Below are positions 10,095 to 19,383 of a stretch of 50,941 nucleotides of DNA, piece after piece. Both the position numbers and the translations under genes were made by a program. The number at the start of each line of letters is the position of its first letter. Positions within the stretch are counted from its first letter, which is position 1. Where the stretch lies: assembly GCF_003852715.1 (NCBI RefSeq), contig NZ_RIAV01000021.1, positions 1 through 50,941 of the forward strand, given 5' to 3'. The DNA comes from Ectobacillus antri (GTDB lineage Bacteria; Bacillota; Bacilli; Bacillales; Bacillaceae_G). Under the pieces are notes generated by a model that was given only the letters and a program-made list of their open reading frames with translations, was not told the DNA's origin and searched no databases.

Positions 10095-10130
10095 AGATGT
10101 TTCACGTGTAACAACTAGAAACATCTTCTT
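10095..10130 (+). terminator. Terminator-like hairpin after metS
   Basis: agatgtttc (10095-10103) pairs with gaaacatct (10118-10126), and a T-rich tract follows. It would end the metS transcript. The left arm and loop contain the parS-like site listed separately. Confidence 0.7.
10098..10113. promoter_or_regulatory. parS-like site for ParB (Spo0J)
   Basis: TGTTTCACGTGTAACA; on the other strand it reads TGTTACACGTGAAACA. This fits the parS consensus TGTTNCACGTGAAACA at every fixed position and differs from the B. subtilis spo0J parS at one base. It would load ParB, and through it SMC, near the origin. By recall B. subtilis has a parS at about 4 degrees in the same metS region, so position supports the call. 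Confidence 0.85.
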
Positions 10131-10246
10131 TCTTGTTGTAGGAATTCAAACTGTGTCGATAAATATCATTCTGTTACAAGGGATGTATTCTTTTTGTAAA
10201 GAAACTGTAATTAAACGAAGTTTTTGAGCTGATTTCTTGTCGTTTT

Positions 10247-10275
10247 TTGTAAAATATATACATGAGATGTATTCT
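10247..10275 (+). promoter_or_regulatory. Possible sigma-A promoter of tatD
   Basis: TTGTAA (10247-10252), a 17-base spacer, then TATTCT (10270-10275), about 80 bases before the tatD start. The match is moderate (-10 differs from TATAAT at two positions). The gap 10131-10358 holds nothing else I recognise. Confidence 0.4.
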
Positions 10276-10358
10276 AAATGTAATACAGTTGTTATTTCAC
10301 TGTTAGGAAAGTAATTTTTTGTTATGTTAGACTTAAACACAGTAAAGGAGATCATGTA

Positions 10359-11126
10359 ATGCTATTTGATACACATGCACACTTAAATGCGGAACAATTT
10401 GAAGAAGATTTGCAACAAGTAATTGAACGCACAAAGGAAGCGGGGATTTCTCGTATCGTAGTTGTAGGCTTTGATGAGGTTACTATTTATAAAGCAATGG
10501 AACTCGTTGAGCGTTATGATTTCATTTACGCAGCTGTCGGTTGGCATCCTGTTGATGCAATTGATATGACAGATAAACATTTACAGTGGCTAGAAGAGTT
10601 GGCCGCTCACCCAAAGGTTGTAGCTATTGGAGAAACGGGCTTAGATTATTATTGGGATAAATCTCCGAAAGAGATACAACAAGAAGTATTTAAAAAACAA
10701 ATTAGACTAGCGAAAAAAGTGGGTTTGCCGATTGTAATACATAATCGAGAGGCAACACAGGATATCGTGGATATTTTAAAATCAGAAGGTGCGTCTGAAG
10801 TGGGAGGGATTATGCATTGTTTTAGCGGCAGTGCTGAAACAGCAAAGCAGTGCATCGAAATGAACTTCCTGATTTCTTTAGGAGGACCGGTTACGTTTAA
10901 AAATGCAAAAAAGCCGAAAGAAGTAGCGGCGCAAATTCCGCTTGAAAAACTTCTTATTGAAACAGATTGTCCGTACTTGGCGCCCCATCCGCATCGCGGC
11001 AAGCGAAATGAGCCAGCATATGTTTCACTTGTAGCGCAAGAGATTGCGGATATTAAAGGTCTTTCTTTCGAAGAGGTTGCTCGTGTAACCACTGAAAATG
11101 CGAAGCGAATCTTCGGTATCCAATAA
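10359..11126 (+). CDS. tatD: TatD-family metal-dependent DNase (YabD)
   Basis: A 255-residue TIM-barrel metallohydrolase of the TatD family. The metal ligands fit: H6 and H8 in 'DTHAHLN', the glutamate in 'IGETGLDYYW', a histidine in 'MHCFSGSAE' and the aspartate in 'ETDCPYLAPHPHRGKRNEP'. Family members are 3'-5' DNases; the cellular role in Bacillus is not settled. AAAGGAG precedes ATG 10359. Confidence 0.92.
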   Translation: MLFDTHAHLNAEQFEEDLQQVIERTKEAGISRIVVVGFDEVTIYKAMELVERYDFIYAAVGWHPVDAIDMTDKHLQWLEELAAHPKVVAIGETGLDYYWDKSPKEIQQEVFKKQIRLAKKVGLPIVIHNREATQDIVDILKSEGASEVGGIMHCFSGSAETAKQCIEMNFLISLGGPVTFKNAKKPKEVAAQIPLEKLLIETDCPYLAPHPHRGKRNEPAYVSLVAQEIADIKGLSFEEVARVTTENAKRIFGIQ

Positions 11127-11133
11127 CATATGG

Positions 11134-11194
11134 TAAAGAGGGTTATATACGGAAGGTTATATAACTACAGGTGTGGTATAACCCCCTCTTTTTA
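11134..11194 (+). terminator. Terminator after tatD, with nested palindrome
   Basis: aagagggttata (about 11136-11147) pairs with tataaccccctctt, and a T run follows. The long loop contains the self-complementary gttatataac and a second copy of 'ggttatata', so alternative pairings are possible. Confidence 0.7.
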
Positions 11195-11288
11195 TCATTT
11201 CTTCTCCTATTATCTTACCGGCCCGGATTTACTAGATTCATAAGGGGAAGCTAGTCATTTGATCTCAAGCATAAAGGAGGCGTTCTTC

Positions 11289-12485
11289 GTGAATACAAAG
11301 AACCTGTTATTAAAGTTGAGGACAAGTAAAAAGCTAGCAGTAAAACTTACAAGTGCTCTAGTAATATCCAGTTCAGTAGGCACAGCAGCTTATGCCGGAA
11401 CAAAAGATAATGTTACTGTTGATGTGGAAGGAAAAAAAGAGGCATTCCGTACCCATGCCGATACCGTAGGAGAATTACTTAAAGAAAAAGGAATTACAAT
11501 TAGTAAATATGACCATGTTACACCGAGTGCATCTGCAAAAGTAACAGATAACATGAGCATTGTAGTCGAAAAAGCAGAAGCGTTTACTCTTGTAGTAAAC
11601 GGTAAAAAAAGAGAATTGAAGTCTCCAGCTACAACAGTAAAAGAGCTTTTAAAGAATGAAGGTATTGAGCTTGGTGAACATGATAAAGTTACACCAAGTT
11701 TAGATACACCACTTAAAGAAAACGACACAGTAACAGTACGATATGCTTTTGCTCTTACATTAAACATTGGTGGAGAAGAGAAACAAATATGGTCTACTTC
11801 GGATACGGTCGCTGATCTTTTAGACGAACAACAGGTGAAGTTGAATGAAACTGACAGAGTAGAGCCGTCTCGTGATCAAACAATTACACCAAATATGCAC
11901 ATTAAGGTCACACATGTCGAAAAGGTTAGCGATGTAGTGGAAGAAGTGGTTCCGTTTGCTATAGTAAAGCAAAAAGATTCTTCCTTAGCTGTCGGAACTG
12001 AGAAAGTATTGCAAGAAGGCGAAGAAGGTAAAGTTCAAAAAACCTTTGAAGTTATTAAGGAAAATGGTGTAGAAGTTTCACGTGCTATCAGGAATCAGGT
12101 TACTTTAAAAGAAAGCAAAGATAAAATTATTGCAGTAGGAACAATGCAAACAGCGGCTGCTGAACCTTCTCGTGGTTCTGATGGTGGTGTTGTTGCTGAT
12201 GAGTATTACGTGGAGGCTACTGCATATTCGCCTTACTGCAGAGGTTGTCAGGGAACAAGTGCTGGTGGATATAACTATAAAGCAAATCCAAATATGAAGT
12301 TGATTGCAGTTGATCCGCGTATAATACCGCTTGGTACGAAAGTATGGGTAGAAGGTTATGGATATGCGATTGCGGGTGATACTGGAGGCGCTATTAAAGG
12401 AAGAAAAATTGACGTTCTAATGCCAACAGAGGCTCAAGCTAGTGCTTGGGGCCGTAAACGAGTAAAAATTCGTATTTTAAGATAA
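11289..12485 (+). CDS. yabE: Secreted cell-wall protein with DUF348, G5 and 3D domains (YabE-like)
   Basis: A 398-residue exported protein. A signal peptide covers residues 1-36 (Lys/Arg-rich start, hydrophobic core, AYA/G cleavage). Three DUF348 repeats lie at about 41-80, 98-140 and 156-197, a G5 domain at about 205-285 and a 3D domain at 307-398, whose three aspartates are D342, D364 and D375. The 3D fold suggests lytic transglycosylase or muramidase-like wall hydrolase activity, as for YabE and YocH in B. subtilis. I chose GTG 11289, 8 bases after AAAGGAGG (11273-11280); an in-frame ATG 30 bases upstream has no such site and would spoil the signal peptide. Confidence 0.9.
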   Translation: MNTKNLLLKLRTSKKLAVKLTSALVISSSVGTAAYAGTKDNVTVDVEGKKEAFRTHADTVGELLKEKGITISKYDHVTPSASAKVTDNMSIVVEKAEAFTLVVNGKKRELKSPATTVKELLKNEGIELGEHDKVTPSLDTPLKENDTVTVRYAFALTLNIGGEEKQIWSTSDTVADLLDEQQVKLNETDRVEPSRDQTITPNMHIKVTHVEKVSDVVEEVVPFAIVKQKDSSLAVGTEKVLQEGEEGKVQKTFEVIKENGVEVSRAIRNQVTLKESKDKIIAVGTMQTAAAEPSRGSDGGVVADEYYVEATAYSPYCRGCQGTSAGGYNYKANPNMKLIAVDPRIIPLGTKVWVEGYGYAIAGDTGGAIKGRKIDVLMPTEAQASAWGRKRVKIRILR

Positions 12486-12516
12486 AACAGGGGCCATAGG
12501 GCTTCTGTTTTTTTTA
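12484..12516 (+). terminator. Terminator after yabE
   Basis: aaaacaggggcc pairs with gggcttctgtttt with two G-T pairs, followed by a long T run. It begins at the yabE stop codon. Confidence 0.75.
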
Positions 12517-12710
12517 TGTTGTTGCTTGATGTTGATATTTAGAGTGTATTTGAGTAAAGGGAGCCAGCGTAAAGCAAACTCATGTAATGAACTTTCACAT
12601 AGCTCATAAGTAAGATAAACCACTAATAATTTTAGGAATGGCCCACTCTTTTCTATATGATTTGATCAGAAGCAGGCACAACCTAAGTTTGAACCATATT
12701 GATATAGCAC

Positions 12711-12847
12711 TGTGTTAAAGCCCATTGTTAATCTAATTGGAGTGAAGGGGGTGAGACTCCGCAGGCGCATAGCTCTGAGGAGGCCCCTGACCGCCCGCGG
12801 AAAGCGAACTCCCGTAACGGAAATCAACAACAAACTTTAACAGAGTC
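12711..12847 (+). repeat. Dispersed hairpin-ended intergenic repeat, copy 2 (most complete)
   Basis: A 137-bp element. Its ends are inverted repeats: tgtgttaaag near 12711 against ctttaacaga near 12844, extended by 'cattgttaat' against 'aatcaacaac'. The interior has 'ggagtgaagggggtgagac', 'gcatagctctgaggagg' and 'gcggaaagcgaactcccgta'. Its GC content is far above the surrounding DNA. It occupies the yabE-rnmV gap with a possible decayed fragment at about 12540-12600 ('agcgtaaagcaaactcatgt'). No open reading frame lies inside. Confidence 0.8.
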
Positions 12848-12983
12848 AATGCTAAAAAAGAGGATTTGATTAAATAAAACATCCAACTGCGTATTGTAGT
12901 ATAATAAGGGAATGCTCAATGTATACGAAATTTTTAAAGGATAAAATGATTTCCTATAGAGGCTTGTAAAGGTGAGTGAAAGT

Positions 12984-14449
<1,466 letters not shown>

Positions 14450-14452
14450 GTA

Positions 14453-14479
14453 ACTTTTTTTTATTTCTTTCATAGGCTA
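14453..14479 (+). promoter_or_regulatory. Sigma-K promoter of yabG
   Basis: AC (14453-14454), a 16-base spacer and CATAGGCTA (14471-14479) match the sigma-K pattern AC-N16/17-CATANNNTA exactly. B. subtilis yabG is expressed late in the mother cell under sigma-K, in agreement. Confidence 0.78.
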
Positions 14480-14526
14480 GATAAAGAAATGAAAAGCGAT
14501 GCGCCGAAGCTTGGAGGTAGGAAGAG

Positions 14527-15402
14527 ATGGAGGTAAAGATTGGCGATTTAGTGGAAAGAGCGTCTCATCAGCGTGACCTTCTTTTTCGGGTAATTGAGTT
14601 ACGGGAGGATCATACAAGTAAAGTCGCGGTTCTATTTGGAGAAGAATTTCGATTAGTCGCGGATGCGCCGTTGGAGGATTTAATCATTGTTAGTTCACAT
14701 GAATATAGAGAACGCTCTAAAGAAGGGAAAAACAAATTAGATCGCACATACCAATTATTTCAGCAGGATTATCGTTTGGTCCAGCAGCGTAATGAGTATT
14801 ATTCAACAAGTGGGTATACTGCAGATGTGAACTACTTTCAGCTTCCAGGAAAGGTATTACACCTAGATGGAGACCCATTATATTTACGAAAATGCTTAGA
14901 TTTATATGCCAAAATAGGAGTTCCTGTACAGGGCGTTCATTGTAAAGAAGAGGAAATGCCTCAAAGAATTAACGAACTGTTAGTGCAATTTCAACCAGAT
15001 ATATTGGTGATTACAGGACATGATTCCTATACAAAAAGTAAAGGAAAAATCGGGGACTTACATGCTTATCGTAATTCTAGGCACTTCGTACAGGCAGTGA
15101 AGGAAGCGAGGCAAAAGTATCCTTCTTTAGATCAACTCGTTATTTTTGCAGGAGCATGTCAATCCCATTTTGAGGCGTTGATTCGAGCAGGAGCCAATTT
15201 TGCTAGCTCTCCTTCAAGAATTAATATTCACGCATTAGATCCTGTGTATGTGGTTGCTAAAATTAGCTTTACATCGTTTGTTGATCGAGTAAATGTTTGG
15301 GATGTTGTACGGAATACCATTACAGGTGAGCGAGGCCTTGGAGGAATTGACACAAGGGGAATTTTACGAACAGGATTACCATTTCAACATTACGAGGATT
15401 AA
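14527..15402 (+). CDS. yabG: Sporulation-specific protease YabG
   Basis: A 291-residue protein matching YabG (290 residues in B. subtilis), a cysteine-type protease (peptidase family U57). It processes spore coat proteins, preparing SpoIVA, SafA and others for cross-linking. Conserved segments include 'VLHLDGDPLYLRKCL', 'LVITGHDSY', 'VIFAGACQSHFEALIRAGANFASSPSRINIHALDPVYV'; the Cys in 'GACQSHFEA' and the His in 'TGHDSY' are candidate catalytic residues. TTGGAGG precedes ATG 14527. It is a single gene under a predicted sigma-K promoter. Confidence 0.94.
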   Translation: MEVKIGDLVERASHQRDLLFRVIELREDHTSKVAVLFGEEFRLVADAPLEDLIIVSSHEYRERSKEGKNKLDRTYQLFQQDYRLVQQRNEYYSTSGYTADVNYFQLPGKVLHLDGDPLYLRKCLDLYAKIGVPVQGVHCKEEEMPQRINELLVQFQPDILVITGHDSYTKSKGKIGDLHAYRNSRHFVQAVKEARQKYPSLDQLVIFAGACQSHFEALIRAGANFASSPSRINIHALDPVYVVAKISFTSFVDRVNVWDVVRNTITGERGLGGIDTRGILRTGLPFQHYED

Positions 15403-15423
15403 CTTACTAAGAATTTATTTATG

Positions 15424-15465
15424 TTTCCTAAAGAGTCTGTGGAAGTGAACGGGCTCTTTAGGAAA
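15424..15465 (+). terminator. Hairpin after yabG
   Basis: tttcctaaagag pairs with ctctttaggaaa over a 15-16 base loop. The T tract is poor, so termination strength is uncertain. In the remaining yabG-veg gap (to 15706) I see no gene; a promoter for veg should lie near 15600-15650, but no candidate box pair was convincing. Confidence 0.6.
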
Positions 15466-15706
15466 AGTTCTCTTCACATGACAAGATAATTCTCTTACAC
15501 ATACTGATGATTAGAATTATTCGGATACATGCTTCCTCCTTGATAAGAGCTACGCTAAATTCTGGTTAACAGGCCTTAATACTTAATACATGGATGTAGC
15601 AAACTTTTTGTACATAAAAAAGGACCAAGCTGTACAAACTATAAGCGTGAATTATGGTCAAATAAGGTGACTTTCACAAATACGCAAGCAGCGAGGTGCA
15701 ACATAT

Positions 15707-15976
15707 ATGACAAAACGGTTGACTGAGATTAAAGATTCTTTAGACGGCCAGCTTGGAAGACGATTAATGTTAAAAGCAAATAGTGGGAGAAGAAAGACCA
15801 TCGAACGATCTGGCTTTTTAGCCGAAACATATCCGTCTGTTTTCGTCATACAACTTGACCAAGAAGAATATGCGTTTCAGCGTGTATCTTATAGCTATGC
15901 GGATGTACTAACGGAAACGGTAGAATTGACTTTTTTAGATGAACAAGCGGATGGAACGGCTTGGAGTAGTCATTGA
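15707..15976 (+). CDS. veg: Veg protein
   Basis: An 89-residue Veg-family protein, strongly conserved in its centre ('[27 protein letters not shown]') and in '[14 protein letters not shown]'. In B. subtilis veg is highly expressed in growth and stimulates biofilm gene expression through the SinR/SlrR system; the biochemical mechanism is not firmly known. GCGAGGTG precedes ATG 15707. It lies between yabG and sspF, as in B. subtilis. Confidence 0.93.
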   Translation: MTKRLTEIKDSLDGQLGRRLMLKANSGRRKTIERSGFLAETYPSVFVIQLDQEEYAFQRVSYSYADVLTETVELTFLDEQADGTAWSSH

Positions 15977-16179
15977 ACCTTACATAACTTGCTAGTAGTG
16001 AAACCCTTCGTTGTTATTCATACTATGGAAGTACAAGTAGAAAAAGCACATTTTCTAAACGGGAGAAAAAGGAACGTAATACTTAATTTTTGAGTGTTCA
16101 TTGTCTTACCGTTTATTTATGTCTAAAAAACTACATGTACTTATAGGATAATACCGCAGCATAAAAAGGAGGGTTTGCA

Positions 16180-16362
16180 TTGAGTAGAAGACGAGGTATC
16201 ATGTCAGAGGGCTTTAAAGAAGAATTGGCAAAAGAACTCGGTTTTTATGATGTTGTACAGAAAGAGGGTTGGGGAGGCATTCGTGCCAAAGATGCCGGAA
16301 ACATGGTAAAGCGAGCTATTGAAATAGCTGAAGAACGGCTTGCAAGTCAGAAGCATCAATAG
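16180..16362 (+). CDS. sspF: Small acid-soluble spore protein, SspF type
   Basis: A 60-residue protein of the alpha/beta-SASP-related SspF (0.3 kb) family: '[25 protein letters not shown]' and '[23 protein letters not shown]'. It binds spore DNA in the forespore. The TTG start at 16180 is fixed by AAAGGAGGG 6-8 bases upstream. A forespore sigma-G promoter is expected, but I could not find a convincing -35/-10 pair in 15977-16165. Confidence 0.93.
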   Translation: MSRRRGIMSEGFKEELAKELGFYDVVQKEGWGGIRAKDAGNMVKRAIEIAEERLASQKHQ

Positions 16363-16387
16363 TAAATATATTCTTTTCAACTGCGGT

Positions 16388-16426
16388 AATAAGGCTGTCG
16401 GGTTTCTCCTGACAGTCTTATTTTTA
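16388..16426 (+). terminator. Terminator after sspF
   Basis: aataaggctgtc pairs with gacagtcttatt (one G-T pair), followed by a T run. Confidence 0.8.
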
Positions 16427-16543
16427 TAAAGCAAAAACATTTGCAAATCGCTTTAAAGTGGTATGAAGCAAAGTATGATTTCCTTTTTGACCATAAAAAA
16501 ACGGTTTTATTTTTGAGCATTTTTCTTAATGGAAGTTTTCGGT

Positions 16544-16549
16544 TATAAT
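16544..16549 (+). promoter_or_regulatory. Probable -10 box of the ispE promoter
   Basis: A perfect TATAAT about 70 bases before ispE. The -35 position (TTTTCT at 16521-16526, 17-base spacer) is weak. Confidence 0.4.
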
Positions 16550-16619
16550 TAGGCTTACTGACTATGTAAGTATGATAAAATAAACGACAAAGATTGAGTA
16601 TCTAGAGTAGGTGAAAAGA

Positions 16620-17489
16620 TTGAAGTTATTAGTGAAGGCACCAGCTAAGATTAATTTATCATTAGATGTATTAAGCAAACGAGCGGATGGCTACCATGAT
16701 GTGCGAATGATCATGACAACAATTGACCTGGCGGATCGTATAGAGTTAACAGAGCTGTCAGAAGATCGAATTGAAATTGTTTCACATAATCGTTATGTTC
16801 CTGATGATCAAAGAAATTTGGCATATCAGGCTGCTAAATTAATTAAAGAACGCTATCGTGTAGATAAAGGTGTTTCAATTGCAATTGAGAAAACCATTCC
16901 TGTTGCAGCAGGTTTAGCTGGTGGAAGCAGTGATGCGGCTGCAACCTTGCGAGGGTTAAATCAGCTTTGGAAGCTTGGATTGTCTGTTGATGAACTGGCA
17001 GAGATAGGTGCGGAAATTGGGTCTGATGTTTCATTTTGCGTATATGGTGGAACAGCTATTGCGACAGGTAGAGGAGAAAGAATTGAACATATTCCAGCAC
17101 CGCCTCCTTGTTGGGTTATTTTAGCTAAACCTAAAATTGGCGTATCGACAGCGGATGTATACCGAAATTTAAAAGTAGACCGTATTCAACACCCCAATGT
17201 AGATGACATGATTCAAAGTATCCGTGAGGGGGACTATGACGGAATTTGTAGCTCTGTGGGAAATGTACTCGAGGAAGTTACGTTCCGTATGCACCCTGAG
17301 GTACAACATATTAAAGAACAAATGAAGCGCTTTGGGGCGGATGCGGTGTTAATGAGTGGTAGCGGTCCAACTGTTTTTGGTCTTGTTCGTTATGATTCAC
17401 GGATGCAGCGTATCTATAATGGACTAAAAGGCTTTTGTGAACACGTGTATGCAGTTCGTATGCTTGGTGAACGAGAAAAACTTGAATAA
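16620..17489 (+). CDS. ispE: 4-diphosphocytidyl-2-C-methyl-D-erythritol kinase
   Basis: A 289-residue GHMP kinase of the non-mevalonate isoprenoid pathway. It phosphorylates CDP-methylerythritol. '[11 protein letters not shown]' starts the fold, '[19 protein letters not shown]' near residue 93 is the ATP-binding glycine-rich motif and '[11 protein letters not shown]' near 240 is the third GHMP motif. I chose TTG 16620, 6 bases after AGGTGAA, giving exactly the 289-residue length of B. subtilis IspE; GTG 16611 overlaps that site. purR follows 54 bases later without a clear terminator. Confidence 0.96.
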   Translation: MKLLVKAPAKINLSLDVLSKRADGYHDVRMIMTTIDLADRIELTELSEDRIEIVSHNRYVPDDQRNLAYQAAKLIKERYRVDKGVSIAIEKTIPVAAGLAGGSSDAAATLRGLNQLWKLGLSVDELAEIGAEIGSDVSFCVYGGTAIATGRGERIEHIPAPPPCWVILAKPKIGVSTADVYRNLKVDRIQHPNVDDMIQSIREGDYDGICSSVGNVLEEVTFRMHPEVQHIKEQMKRFGADAVLMSGSGPTVFGLVRYDSRMQRIYNGLKGFCEHVYAVRMLGEREKLE

Positions 17490-17543
17490 AGACGTATAAT
17501 GGGTTATGATTTATTTAGAATATTCGTGATTTGAGGTGAAGGT

Positions 17544-18395
17544 GTGAAAATTAGACGCAGTACTCGACTGGTCGATATGACATACTACCTGCTACAAAAC
17601 CCCAGACGTTTGATGTCCCTCACTTTTTTTGCTGAACGATATCAATCTGCAAAATCTTCTATAAGTGAAGATCTAGTAATTATTAAACAAACGTTCGAGC
17701 AACAAGGTGTTGGTACATTGCAAACCATTCCAGGGGCAGCTGGTGGTGTCAAATATATCCCATATATGAATGAACAAGAAGCAGATGCTTTAATTGAGGA
17801 GTTTTGCAAACAACTATCTGATCCTACGCGTCTTCTTCCTGGCGGCTATTTATATATGGCAGATTTGCTGAGTAATCCTCACTATATCAATGGAGCTGGT
17901 CGATTGTTTGCTTCGATCTTTGCACAGCATGACATTGATGTAGTAATGACAGTTGCTACAAAAGGGATTCCTCTTGCTTATGCAGTTGCCAATTACTTAG
18001 ATGTGCCCGTAGTGATCGCACGCAAAGATAGTAAAGTAACAGAAGGTCCTACAGTAAGTATCAATTATGTATCCGGTTCATCTAAACGGATTCAAGTTAT
18101 GACCCTATCTAAGAAAAGCCTGCAAGAAGGTGCTAATGTACTAATTGTTGATGATTTTATGAAAGCAGGCGGCACTGTACAAGGTATGATAAGTATGCTT
18201 GAGGAATTTAAAGCAAATGTTGTAGGTATTGGAGTATTAGTGGAAGCTGTTGATATTGAGGAACGACTCATTGATGATTATGTATCTCTTGTACGATTAT
18301 CTTCCGTCGATATTCGTGATAAAGTGATTGAACTCGAAAGAGGAAACTACGCGCTTCCGGCTTTACAACAGGAAGAATTAGTGACAGAAGAATAA
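17544..18395 (+). CDS. purR: Purine operon repressor PurR
   Basis: A 283-residue Bacillus-type PurR. Residues 1-75 form the winged-helix DNA-binding domain ('RSTRLVDMTYYLL', 'AKSSISEDL'), and the remainder is a phosphoribosyltransferase fold with the PRPP loop 'VLIVDDFMKAGGT' near residue 200. PRPP releases it from PurBox DNA. GAGGTGA precedes GTG 17544. A full inverted PurBox pair upstream could not be identified, so autoregulation is not shown. Confidence 0.96.
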   Translation: MKIRRSTRLVDMTYYLLQNPRRLMSLTFFAERYQSAKSSISEDLVIIKQTFEQQGVGTLQTIPGAAGGVKYIPYMNEQEADALIEEFCKQLSDPTRLLPGGYLYMADLLSNPHYINGAGRLFASIFAQHDIDVVMTVATKGIPLAYAVANYLDVPVVIARKDSKVTEGPTVSINYVSGSSKRIQVMTLSKKSLQEGANVLIVDDFMKAGGTVQGMISMLEEFKANVVGIGVLVEAVDIEERLIDDYVSLVRLSSVDIRDKVIELERGNYALPALQQEELVTEE

Positions 18396-18401
18396 GTATA
18401 C

Positions 18402-18431
18402 AAGCCCTTGTCTTTTTAGGGCTTTTTTTTA
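18402..18431 (+). terminator. Terminator between purR and ridA
   Basis: aagccct pairs with agggctt around an 8-9 base loop, followed by eight T residues. It would reduce or prevent read-through from purR into ridA. Confidence 0.85.
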
Positions 18432-18461
18432 GAAAAAAATATCAGAAAGGTATGATAATTT

Positions 18462-18836
18462 ATGAAAATCATTCAAACAAATGAAGCACCTCAAGCAATT
18501 GGTCCTTATTCGCAAGGTATTGTTGTCAATAATGTATTTTACAGCTCCGGACAAATTCCTCTTCAAGCAGATGGAACTTTAGTTTCTGGAGATATTACGG
18601 TACAAACACATCAAGTATTTAAAAATTTACAGGCAGTATTGAATGCCGCAGGTTCATCTTTTGAACAGGTTGTGAAAACAACAGTTTTTCTGAAGGATAT
18701 GAATGATTTTGCTGCATTTAATGATGTATACAGCGAATATTTTCATGTACATAAACCAGCGCGCTCCTGTGTAGAAGTTGCACGTCTACCTAAAGATGTA
18801 GCTGTTGAAATTGAAGTAATCGCCCTGACAAAATAA
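18462..18836 (+). CDS. ridA: 2-iminobutanoate/2-iminopropanoate deaminase (RidA/YabJ)
   Basis: A 124-residue Rid-family trimer protein. It hydrolyses reactive enamine/imine intermediates released by PLP enzymes. The catalytic arginine is in '[12 protein letters not shown]' near residue 105, and 'AIGPYSQGI' near 12 is the family start. In B. subtilis the orthologue YabJ is needed for full PurR-dependent repression. AGAAAGG precedes ATG 18462. Confidence 0.95.
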   Translation: MKIIQTNEAPQAIGPYSQGIVVNNVFYSSGQIPLQADGTLVSGDITVQTHQVFKNLQAVLNAAGSSFEQVVKTTVFLKDMNDFAAFNDVYSEYFHVHKPARSCVEVARLPKDVAVEIEVIALTK

Positions 18837-18861
18837 ACACAAAAAAATTTGTTTAATTAGA

Positions 18862-18888
18862 AGGAAAATACAAAATATTATGGAATCT
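18862..18888 (+). promoter_or_regulatory. Sigma-H promoter of spoVG
   Basis: AGGAAAA (18862-18868), a 12-base spacer and TGGAATCT (18881-18888) match the sigma-H pattern AGGAWWT / RNGAATWW, with the same spacing as the known B. subtilis spoVG promoter. Start near 18895; AT-rich DNA just upstream would suit AbrB binding. Confidence 0.83.
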
Positions 18889-18931
18889 ATAGTATATATC
18901 GCTTATTTAAAAAAAGGGTGGTGAACATAAG

Positions 18932-19225
18932 ATGGAAGTTACTGACGTAAGATTACGCCGCGTAAGCACAGAAGGCCGCATGAGAGCGATTGCATCCATT
19001 ACTTTGGATCATGAATTCGTTGTTCATGACATTCGCGTGATTGACGGCAACAATGGCTTATTTGTAGCGATGCCAAGCAAACGTACACCAGATGGAGAGT
19101 TCCGTGACATTGCGCATCCAATCAATTCGGGTACTCGTTCTAAGATTCAAGATGCGGTGCTAGCTGAGTATCATCGCCTCGGTGAATTAGAGGAAGTAGA
19201 ATTTGAAGAGGCTGGTGCTTCGTAA
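18932..19225 (+). CDS. spoVG: Septation regulator SpoVG
   Basis: A 97-residue SpoVG, a small nucleic-acid-binding regulator that affects asymmetric septation and many stationary-phase genes. The N-terminal 80 residues ('[26 protein letters not shown]', '[19 protein letters not shown]') are near invariant in Firmicutes. GGGTGGTGA precedes ATG 18932. It follows a good sigma-H promoter and ends at its own terminator, so it is a single-gene unit. Confidence 0.97.
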   Translation: MEVTDVRLRRVSTEGRMRAIASITLDHEFVVHDIRVIDGNNGLFVAMPSKRTPDGEFRDIAHPINSGTRSKIQDAVLAEYHRLGELEEVEFEEAGAS

Positions 19226-19255
19226 ACCATATACTCATGAACTCAAATAGTTCTT

Positions 19256-19289
19256 TAAAAACTCTTGCTGCCGGCAAGAGTTTTTTTGT
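19256..19289 (+). terminator. Terminator after spoVG
   Basis: aaaaactcttgc pairs with gcaagagttttt around a short loop, followed by more T residues. Confidence 0.92.
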
Positions 19290-19383
19290 GTTAAAATTTA
19301 AGAGTTTGACTACCTTCCTTGAAATGATGCGCATTTTAATATAATATCTTTATTGGATAAATAGGTAACCATGGAGGGTTTTT

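Noticed and set aside
10649-11092. A 147-codon open frame on the minus strand over tatD
   Set aside because: It is fully inside a recognised gene, has no ribosome binding site, and its composition is that of an antisense shadow.
12066-12084. 'gtttcacgtg' in yabE as a second parS
   Set aside because: Only the left half and CACGTG fit; the right half has several mismatches.
15608-15645. TTGTAC ... TGTACA/TATAAG as the veg promoter
   Set aside because: No combination of boxes gives both a good match and 16-18 base spacing.
16019-16025. CATACTA as a sigma-G promoter for sspF
   Set aside because: The -10 match is perfect, but there is no -35 at the right distance and it lies about 160 bases before the start codon.
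17490-17543. PurBox upstream of purR
   Set aside because: Only one weak half site ('atattcg') is present; an inverted pair at the expected distance is missing.
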